Shown here piece by piece: positions 1 through 6,121 of a stretch of DNA of 8,026 nucleotides. The notes below the pieces were generated by a model. It saw nothing but the letters and a program-made list of their open reading frames with translations. It made no database searches and had not been told where the DNA came from. This DNA is from Candidatus Woesearchaeota archaeon. GTDB taxonomy: Archaea > Nanobdellota > Nanobdellia > SCGC-AAA011-G17 > JAPLZO01. The DNA lies in NCBI GenBank assembly GCA_026394995.1, contig JAPLZO010000011.1:1-8026 (forward strand), in the 5' to 3' direction. Position 1 is the first letter of the stretch. The number at the start of each line of letters is the position of its first letter. The position numbers were made by a program, and so were the translations under genes.

Positions 1-1237
1 CAATATTTAATTTTAAAGGTAAACTACCTGTTATCAAAATAGTTTGTAATCTTTTCATCTCAGCTAAGGCATTATCCTTTGCTTCCAATTGAGTTTTACC
101 AAAACCCGGCCCACTTATATCAATATCAGTTATTTCTTTACCTTTAAGATCTTCACTTATTTGTAGACTACTTAAATATTTACCATCTAAATATAAATCT
201 AAAGGTTTACTTAGATATCCTTTACCACCACTTTCAGTTGCATTAACATTTAAATCTTTAGTAATCTCAGCTTGTTTTTTAGCAGCTTCTGGACTTAATG
301 TAATGCTAAAATGAAATGTACAAACCCCTTGGTCAGCACTTACTTGATTACATTGCCTTATACCACTACAAGTTCCATCTTCCCTACATACAAATTTAAT
401 ATCATTACCACCATTAAAAACAATTTCATCACCTATTTTAGCTTCGAATTTACCTTGTTGTTCAATTAAACTCTGAACTTCTTCTTTAGTAACTCCAGCA
501 ATTTCTACTAGCACAAATTTATTTCCACTTAAATCAGTAACAGGTCTTATCTTTAAATCTTTTAAACCATAAACATTTAATCTATTTTCCAAAACACTTT
601 TCAAATCATTTATTTGTTGACTAGTAACACTTTGATTATTCTCAGATTCTGGTTTTAGTAATGCTCTTATACCCCCTTCTAAATCTAAACCTTTTTTAAT
701 GTTAGTTGTTTCAGCATTACCAACTTGTATTTTTGGATCACTAGCAATTAAAAAAACATATTCACCTTTATCAGTTTTAATATCTAATCTATTCTTATGA
801 ATTAAATCATTAGAAACTTTATCAAAATTATTTACATTATTTATTTTAATATTGTTTATATTATATAACTTAGAACCAATTTCAACATTACTTGTACTTC
901 CAATTACTGTTAAATTTTGATCTACTCTAAAACCTATATCATCAGTTATTACATAAGAATAATTCCCTTTATCTGTAGCAATATTAACATTCTGAGGGGT
1001 TATATTTAATTTACCTATCTCATTTACATAATCAGTTAATGTATTGATTTGCACTCCATTAACCTGTTTTATTATTTCTCCAGCAGTAATTCCTTGTTCA
1101 TAAGCAACACTTCCTTGATCAACACTTGTTATTTGAACACCTTTAGCAAATGGCCTTGGATTTATAGCTAATATAGCTATAATTATAACTATCAATAATA
1201 GAATTACTCTCAAATTAAATATTTTCTTTAGTGACAT
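1..1237 (-). CDS. secD: Protein-export membrane protein SecD, archaeal type (3' end beyond the window)
   Basis: SecD works with SecF next to SecYEG, using the proton gradient to draw exported chains across the membrane. The frame opens at the ATG at 1237 and stays open for 412 codons to the left edge, so the C-terminal membrane bundle is missing. Residues 9-25 form the first membrane helix. Residues about 31-100 are a PDZ-like domain (ITAGEIIKQVNG), followed by a more diverged second copy at about 101-165. The hallmark KKGLDLEGGIRALL lies at 181-194. The P1 head follows, with SITLSPEAAKKQA at 311-323 and TILITGSLPLKLNI at the edge. Residues 284-306 carry four cysteines (284, 290, 296, 306), probably disulfide-bonded outside the cell. 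The start overlaps the secF end by 23 nt, with a weak AGGT ribosome site 10 nt upstream inside secF, so coupled translation is likely. Family identity is firm; the domain split is by eye. Confidence 0.94.
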   Translation of the reverse strand, partial: MSLKKIFNLRVILLLIVIIIAILAINPRPFAKGVQITSVDQGSVAYEQGITAGEIIKQVNGVQINTLTDYVNEIGKLNITPQNVNIATDKGNYSYVITDDIGFRVDQNLTVIGSTSNVEIGSKLYNINNIKINNVNNFDKVSNDLIHKNRLDIKTDKGEYVFLIASDPKIQVGNAETTNIKKGLDLEGGIRALLKPESENNQSVTSQQINDLKSVLENRLNVYGLKDLKIRPVTDLSGNKFVLVEIAGVTKEEVQSLIEQQGKFEAKIGDEIVFNGGNDIKFVCREDGTCSGIRQCNQVSADQGVCTFHFSITLSPEAAKKQAEITKDLNVNATESGGKGYLSKPLDLYLDGKYLSSLQISEDLKGKEITDIDISGPGFGKTQLEAKDNALAEMKRLQTILITGSLPLKLNI

Positions 1238-2168
1238 TTTCTTTTCTACCTACATACCATTTCAAAATTCCGGCATTCATTAACCATGTACTTGGTATAT
1301 CTGCAAATAAACCAATTACAATAATAAAAAACATTTCTTTTATTACTAAAGAACTGGTTATAAAATAACCTGCAAGTAAAGCGACTATTGCAGCAAAGGT
1401 CATAGTTAGTCCTGTTTTAGCAGAACTCGTCATCCTTTCCCATATACTTCCTTCTTTTCTTTTTAAAACTCTAGTTGTTAATAAAATATCAGTATCAATT
1501 GAATAACCTATTAACATTAACAAAGCAGATATACCAGCAGCTGATATTTTGATATTAAATAAAATAGTTATAGCAACTGGAATTACAATATCCATAAATG
1601 CTGCATAAACAACTGCAGTACTTGGAATAAAATTTCTAAAAGTTATAAAAACAACAATAGCCATAAATAAAAATGATAATCCTAATGCAATTAACATTTG
1701 TTTATAGAAACTTTGTCCTAAACTAGAACCAAATTGTTCAGATGAATAATTACTTTGGTCTAATTTTAAATTTAATTTAGTTTCTAATTCTTTCTGTAAC
1801 AAATCACCATTAGTATTACTTGTGTCTATAACTAAACCAATTTGTTTATCAGTTCCAAATTCGCTTAATCTCCTTATTAAAGCATCACCAAGTTTAGTTT
1901 TAAGATAGTTTTCTAGTTCACTTATGTCTATTTGTTTATCAGTATAAACAGTAGCAGTAACACCACCCTTTAAACTTACATCTTTATTTATTATCTCACC
2001 AGTTGTAGAATAATGATAAACTATAATGGCTAAAGCTATTATAAGTAATATATTTGGTATTAATAATAACTTCTTATAGTTTTTATCATAAAATTTTTCT
2101 GTTTTATTTGGTTCTACCATCTGATTTTCTAATAACAATAACTTTAAAAATCTTTTTAAAAAAAGCAT
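1215..2168 (-). CDS. secF: Protein-export membrane protein SecF, archaeal type
   Basis: SecF is the partner of SecD in proton-driven Sec export. The protein has six predicted membrane helices (about 34-51, 157-177, 183-203, 206-226, 253-272, 278-300), with one extracytoplasmic domain between helices 1 and 2. Motif SLKGG at 65-69 matches the SecF KGG signature. IGYSIDTDILLTTRVLKR at 220-237 is the archaeal form of the helix-4 motif; D225 and D227 are the polar residues in the membrane. Length is normal for archaeal SecF. The start is uncertain: Met1 at 2168 adds a basic, leucine-rich stretch before NQMVEPNK, while Met17 (ATG at 2120) gives a more usual N-terminus and sits better with a TATA-like element at about 2183-2194. 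Neither start has a clear Shine-Dalgarno. It is first in a two-gene unit with secD; this gene order is common in archaea. Confidence 0.95.
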   Translation of the reverse strand: MLFLKRFLKLLLLENQMVEPNKTEKFYDKNYKKLLLIPNILLIIALAIIVYHYSTTGEIINKDVSLKGGVTATVYTDKQIDISELENYLKTKLGDALIRRLSEFGTDKQIGLVIDTSNTNGDLLQKELETKLNLKLDQSNYSSEQFGSSLGQSFYKQMLIALGLSFLFMAIVVFITFRNFIPSTAVVYAAFMDIVIPVAITILFNIKISAAGISALLMLIGYSIDTDILLTTRVLKRKEGSIWERMTSSAKTGLTMTFAAIVALLAGYFITSSLVIKEMFFIIVIGLFADIPSTWLMNAGILKWYVGRKENVTKENI

Positions 2169-2218
2169 AATATTTATATACTAATATATATAAAAAACAT
2201 TTAAAAAGAGGTTATATT
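2169..2218. promoter_or_regulatory. Divergent promoter region between secF and the 834-residue surface protein gene
   Basis: Only 50 bp separate two outward-facing start codons. The stretch is almost all A/T and holds overlapping TATA-like runs readable on both strands: 2174-2180 and 2183-2192, plus a TTTAAAA run at 2200-2206. Archaeal TATA boxes lie about 25 nt before the transcription start. On the minus strand the 2183-2194 run would start RNA near 2164, just inside the annotated secF ATG, favouring the inner start at 2120. On the plus strand 2174-2180 would start RNA near 2203-2206, just before the ribosome site. Which run is used is inference. Confidence 0.55.
2208..2212 (+). promoter_or_regulatory. 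Ribosome binding site (GAGGT) for the 834-residue protein
   Basis: GAGGT fits the archaeal anti-Shine-Dalgarno sequence and lies 6 nt before the ATG at 2219, which supports that start. It is the clearest ribosome site in the window. Confidence 0.7.
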
Positions 2219-4723
2219 ATGAGAGTAAGATCTATAATAATTTCAATAGCATTAGGCCTTTTCTTACTAGCTTTTTTATATTCTAATTATACAGGTTTTG
2301 TTACTTATAATATAGGAAATCCTAGTTATCTTAAATTAAATTTAACAAAAACAGATTATGCTACTAATGAATCATTATCAGGTAACATACTATTAACCAT
2401 TAAAAATCCAATAAGTTCAGAAACCAAAGTAAAATTAACTCTTGATGAAGAATCCCAAGAAATAAAATTAACTGATTTGTTAGACCAATTAAATATAACA
2501 TATGCAACCTCAGAAGGATCTTCTAATGTAGTAAATCCTAGTGATATTAAATTAATAACTTTTCCAACACAAGGTGTTCAAGAAATTGATTTTTTAATTC
2601 CTTCAGGATCAGAAATAGAGAATATATCAATGACAATAGAAGGTCTACCTCAAAATTCTAAATACCCCACATTTCCATACATTGACATAAATGAAGATGG
2701 ACTTATAGAATGGCAATACTTTGGTAATTTTGTAAATTGGGCCACAAATTATATTTATCCTCAAAGTTTAAACCTACAAAGTGGAGAATCAACAATTATA
2801 ATTGATAATAATCAACTTTATTGTCAAGTGATAGATATACCTTATACAAAAGATATTGGTATCTCAGCTAAATACAATAAATATGAACAAATAGTTGACA
2901 TGAAAGCATCTATATTATCTTTTCCACAAGATTTACTTAATCAAGATACAATAACCACAAATGGTATTAATACTTGTGATTTACCAGAACCTTCATCTTT
3001 AAATTGGTATTCTTGTACAATTAATTTTGATACTCCAATATCAGGACCTTATTTAATATGTGTTTATAATACCAAAACACCAGAAAATGTTAATTATTAT
3101 AAATTTATAACAGATAAATCACCATCACAAACAGCGTACATATGTCCTAGTGTTGATGCAGATGGAATTGCTGAGTGTAATCTATTAGACTTCGGTAATT
3201 TTATGATTAGATTAAACATTGGTAATTATTCCAACCAATTAAAAACAGTTATGCCATTAGCAAGAGGATTTACTCAATATGATTTCATAGAATCCTTAAA
3301 TAAATATCTAAGTGAATGTTCAACAGTAGATGGTATAAATTGTATTGTACCATTAAAAATACACTCTTCATCAGCTGGTAAACTTGCATTATCAAATTTA
3401 TTAATTAAGTATAATGATAATGGAGTTAAAAAAGAGGAAAATACTTTTTATGATGTTACTCCAGCAGAATCAGCTATCTATAAAATTGATTATTCTTATT
3501 TAACAAATACAACAATAAATATAACAATTCCATTGTCTACTTTTGATCTAAAAACACCTTACATATCTAAAGATTATAAAACATATGACTTAGATATATA
3601 TGTTACACCAAATTTACAAAAATCTGAAGAAATAACAGTTTATGCTTCTCAGGGAAAAACAGAATCAGCAATATCTTCATCTAAAGAAAAATTAAATAGA
3701 CTTTTAACAAATCAGTCTGCTATTGTTACATCATTAGGTTATGATACTGAAATAACACCTATTTTAACAACTTTAACAAATTATCAAACACAATTGGATA
3801 ATCTTAAAACAAGTAATAAAACAATAGAACAAAAACAAAATGAAACAGAATATTTATACAAAAAAGTTAATTCTTTAATTGAAGATTTACCAGAGCGTAT
3901 TTACACTAAAGGTTCATTAACAGATACATTATTGATAGAACCAAAAGATGTAACTCAAGATATAATATCACCTGACCAAACACCAGAGGAAATATATTAT
4001 TATCAAAAAATAGCTAAAATAACTTCAACATCAACCTCATTTGAGATAGAAAAATTCTCAGGAAAAAAAGAAGAAGTAACTTTAGTTAAAAAGTCTATAA
4101 CAGGAAATTTAAGAGATGGTTATATAGTTGAAATAATACCAAAAAACATTGCTCAAAGTGCATCACAAATTAAATTCCTAATACAACCAGAGATATTAGA
4201 AAATGATCCTGTTGTAAGATGGTCAACAAGTTCTATTATGGATAATGAAATTGAATATGTAGTTTCAGGTGATGTTACATATAACTCAGATGCCCTAAAA
4301 ACAATTATTGTTCCTAATGAATTACCAAAAGATACTAAATTTGAAGCAAGATGTGGTGATGGAAAATGTACCTCTATAAGATTAGATGGACAAATAATTC
4401 CATTAGAAGATAAAATAACATGTCCAGAAGATTGTAGTAAAATAAAAATAAAATGGATATATATAATAATAGCTTGTATAATTGTTGGACTTGGTGTTTA
4501 TTACATCAATTTCTATAAAGGTAAATTTAGTTTTAGAAATCTTATAAATAAAACAGAAGAATTATTTTACTCAAAAGCAGATGAAGAGAAATTAATTAAT
4601 TATATTAAAAGATCTTTAGAACAAAAAATACCAAAATCAAAAATAAACAAAGCACTTTTAGAAAAAGGTTGGACTTTAAAACAAATAAATCATGCTTATA
4701 AAAAATTAGAATCTAAAAAATAA
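2219..4723 (+). CDS. Large membrane-anchored surface protein with cytosolic helical tail, function unknown
   Basis: I cannot assign a function. The 834-residue chain starts with a membrane helix or signal anchor (about 5-22). A long beta-rich extracellular part follows, starting with an Ig-like segment (about 35-85). Residues about 125-225 hold DINEDGLIEW (156-165), a DxNxDG loop of the kind seen in calcium-binding and archaeal jelly-roll surface domains. Residues about 480-562 look like a coiled coil. A four-cysteine module (C712, C717, C735, C739) sits just before a second membrane helix (746-765). The cytosolic tail ends in a compact helical motif at 788-834 with LINYIKRSL, then KINKALLEKGWTLKQINHAY. 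The extracellular part is rich in N-x-S/T sequons, though an Asn-rich AT-biased gene will have many by chance. It is divergent from secF and followed after 42 nt by another exported protein. Start is set by GAGGT. The gene is certain; the role is not. Confidence 0.9.
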   Translation: MRVRSIIISIALGLFLLAFLYSNYTGFVTYNIGNPSYLKLNLTKTDYATNESLSGNILLTIKNPISSETKVKLTLDEESQEIKLTDLLDQLNITYATSEGSSNVVNPSDIKLITFPTQGVQEIDFLIPSGSEIENISMTIEGLPQNSKYPTFPYIDINEDGLIEWQYFGNFVNWATNYIYPQSLNLQSGESTIIIDNNQLYCQVIDIPYTKDIGISAKYNKYEQIVDMKASILSFPQDLLNQDTITTNGINTCDLPEPSSLNWYSCTINFDTPISGPYLICVYNTKTPENVNYYKFITDKSPSQTAYICPSVDADGIAECNLLDFGNFMIRLNIGNYSNQLKTVMPLARGFTQYDFIESLNKYLSECSTVDGINCIVPLKIHSSSAGKLALSNLLIKYNDNGVKKEENTFYDVTPAESAIYKIDYSYLTNTTINITIPLSTFDLKTPYISKDYKTYDLDIYVTPNLQKSEEITVYASQGKTESAISSSKEKLNRLLTNQSAIVTSLGYDTEITPILTTLTNYQTQLDNLKTSNKTIEQKQNETEYLYKKVNSLIEDLPERIYTKGSLTDTLLIEPKDVTQDIISPDQTPEEIYYYQKIAKITSTSTSFEIEKFSGKKEEVTLVKKSITGNLRDGYIVEIIPKNIAQSASQIKFLIQPEILENDPVVRWSTSSIMDNEIEYVVSGDVTYNSDALKTIIVPNELPKDTKFEARCGDGKCTSIRLDGQIIPLEDKITCPEDCSKIKIKWIYIIIACIIVGLGVYYINFYKGKFSFRNLINKTEELFYSKADEEKLINYIKRSLEQKIPKSKINKALLEKGWTLKQINHAYKKLESKK

Positions 4724-4737
4724 TTAAATAGTAAATC

Positions 4738-4747
4738 TTTTAAATAT
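4738..4747 (+). promoter_or_regulatory. TATA-like box, probable leaderless promoter of the 437-residue protein gene
   Basis: A TTTTAAATAT run is centred about 23-24 nt before the ATG at 4766, the normal distance from an archaeal TATA box to the RNA start. No Shine-Dalgarno lies between them. Together these suggest that transcription begins at or next to the ATG and that the message is leaderless. This also implies the gene can be expressed apart from the upstream one. Confidence 0.5.
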
Positions 4748-4765
4748 CATTATTATTATCCTTTT

Positions 4766-6079
4766 ATGAAAAAGTGGTGGTTATTATTCTTAATTTTAGT
4801 AATATTTGTCTTTATTTCTACTATTGTTAATTCTTTATCTGATATTCAATTGTCTGCTTGTGAATCTGCTGACAATAATAATAACTGTAATTTATTACAA
4901 GATATAGGTATTGTTACTCAAGAACAATGTTGTTCTGATCTTAATCTATGTTGTTCTGAATCTAATCCTAATACTCAATGTACAAATGGAGAAACTCAGA
5001 AATGTGGTTTTTCTAATTTAGGAGAATGTCGTCTTGGAACTCAAACATGTACAAATAATAATTGGGGTATTTGTAAAGGTGCTATATACCCAACACAGGA
5101 AATAATTAGTGACAAAAAAGATAATGATTGTGATGGATTAACAGATGAAACTAATGATACAAAATGTGTAACAGGACAAGTTTCAGAATGTTCTAGTATT
5201 CCAAATTTAGTTTATATATCACCATCTATATGTAAAAAAGGAACTAAAATTTGTATTAATAGCAATTGGTCTATTTGTTATAATGAAACTCTACCTATGT
5301 TAACAGAAATTTGTAATAATGGTTTAGATGATAATTGTAATAGTAAAACTGATGCACAAGATGATTTATGTAAAACAAACTCACATTGTTTTAACAATAT
5401 AAAAGATGGTGATGAAACAGGCAAAGATTGTGGTGGATCTTGTCCAACATGTTCTTCATGTACTGATGATATCTTAAATCAAAATGAATTAAAAACAAAA
5501 CAAAATTTAGGTAATATAATATCTGATTGTGGTGGTCCAAATTGTCCATCATGTCCAACTTGTGATGATAATATAAAAAATCAAGATGAAACTGATATAG
5601 ATTGTGGTGGATCTTGTCCAGCTTGCATTAATGCAACTAATTTGGATAATGATGGTGATGGGTTAACAGATGAACAAGAAAAAGAATTAGGAACAGATCC
5701 ATTAAATAAAGATTCTGATAATGATGGTTTAATCGATAGTGAAGATGATATGCCTCTTTGTCCTAATAATTTTTGTGATGTAGACTTTGGTGAAAATTCA
5801 GATAATTGTGAACAAGATTGTCCAAAAGAACAAACTTTTCCTTTATATGCAATATTTATACCAATAATATTAATTATATCATTAATATTATTTATTATTT
5901 ATCATTCATTAAAAAAACCACAACAATCTAAAAAAGAAACTCAAAAACAACAATCATTTATGTCTAAACAACAATCTAACATTAAATTATCAAGCACAAT
6001 ATCAAAAAAAGAATCCCAAATAGAAAAACAATTATCTAAATCTCTAGATGAGGCTAAAAAAATATTTAAAAAACGTTAA
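4766..6079 (+). CDS. Cysteine-rich mosaic surface protein with MopE-type, DCGG and thrombospondin-3 repeats
   Basis: This is an exported protein of unknown role, anchored at its C-terminus. Residues 1-23 are a hydrophobic signal or anchor. Two MopE-type putative metal-binding modules follow (about 72-128 with DNDCDGLTDE at 119-128; about 134-202 with ICNNGLDDNCN at 182-192). Three DCGG-CP-C units lie at 208-287. Acidic thrombospondin type 3-like loops at 294-330 (DNDGDGLTDEQ, DSDNDGLIDSEDD) are typical calcium sites. A four-cysteine module (C332, C337, C348, C352) stands just outside a membrane helix at about 358-380. A basic, Gln/Lys/Ser-rich cytosolic tail of about 55 residues ends in a short amphipathic helix. 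It lies between two other exported-protein genes with 42 nt on each side. There is no ribosome site, so the start rests on the signal sequence and the TATA spacing. Metal binding is inferred from family motifs. Confidence 0.9.
   Translation: MKKWWLLFLILVIFVFISTIVNSLSDIQLSACESADNNNNCNLLQDIGIVTQEQCCSDLNLCCSESNPNTQCTNGETQKCGFSNLGECRLGTQTCTNNNWGICKGAIYPTQEIISDKKDNDCDGLTDETNDTKCVTGQVSECSSIPNLVYISPSICKKGTKICINSNWSICYNETLPMLTEICNNGLDDNCNSKTDAQDDLCKTNSHCFNNIKDGDETGKDCGGSCPTCSSCTDDILNQNELKTKQNLGNIISDCGGPNCPSCPTCDDNIKNQDETDIDCGGSCPACINATNLDNDGDGLTDEQEKELGTDPLNKDSDNDGLIDSEDDMPLCPNNFCDVDFGENSDNCEQDCPKEQTFPLYAIFIPIILIISLILFIIYHSLKKPQQSKKETQKQQSFMSKQQSNIKLSSTISKKESQIEKQLSKSLDEAKKIFKKR
4979..5371 (+). repeat. 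Two MopE-type cysteine modules in the 437-residue protein
   Basis: Copy 1 covers residues 72-128 and copy 2 residues 134-202. Both run Cys, Gly, Cys, then G-T-x-x-C, an Asn-rich stretch with a Trp before Cys (NNNWGIC and NSNWSIC), a Pro/Glu linker, and an acidic Asp/Asn/Cys loop ending in T-D. Copy 2 is more diverged: the loop reads DDNCNSKTD instead of DNDCDGLTD. The family is described as a putative metal-binding motif; binding here is not shown. Confidence 0.75.
5387..5626 (+). repeat. Three DCGG-CP-C repeats in the 437-residue protein
   Basis: The units contain KDCGGSCPTC (220-229), SDCGGPNCPSC (253-263) and IDCGGSCPAC (279-287, preceded by Asp). Each follows an N-x-x-E-type acidic stretch such as DGDET or NQDET. 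The middle unit has a longer linker (KTKQNLGNII) and an extra Asn between Pro and Cys. Copies 1 and 3 are nearly identical in DNA across the GATTGTGGTGGATCTTGTCC block. Cysteines are closely spaced and the domain is extracellular, so disulfides are more likely than zinc. Confidence 0.8.
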
Positions 6080-6090
6080 GTTTTTATATT
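6080..6090 (+). terminator. Possible T-tract terminator after the 437-residue protein gene
   Basis: The stop codon is followed directly by GTTTTTATATT. Archaeal RNA polymerase can stop at short T-runs without a hairpin. The run could equally be part of the TATA region of the next gene, so the call is weak. Confidence 0.3.
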
Positions 6091-6108
6091 AACATTTATT
6101 AATAAATT

Positions 6109-6114
6109 AAAGGT
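6109..6114 (+). promoter_or_regulatory. Ribosome binding site (AAAGGT) for the gene at 6122
   Basis: AAAGGT lies 7 nt before the ATG at 6122 and matches part of the archaeal anti-Shine-Dalgarno sequence. It supports this start, which also begins a clean signal peptide. Confidence 0.55.
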
Positions 6115-6121
6115 AATTATT

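Noticed and set aside
2174..2194. Near-palindromic A/T stretch as a repressor operator
   Set aside because: The two arms do not match exactly, and such runs arise by chance in sequence this AT-rich. TATA elements on both strands explain it.
5387..5626. Closely spaced CxxC pairs that could be zinc ribbons
   Set aside because: The protein has a signal or anchor at the N-terminus and these units lie on the extracellular side, where disulfides are more likely. The DCGG-CP-C pattern matches extracellular repeat units, not zinc ribbons.
4724..6121. Both intergenic gaps between the plus-strand genes are exactly 42 nt (4724-4765 and 6080-6121)
   Set aside because: The two gaps share no clear sequence similarity beyond A/T richness, so equal length is most likely coincidence.
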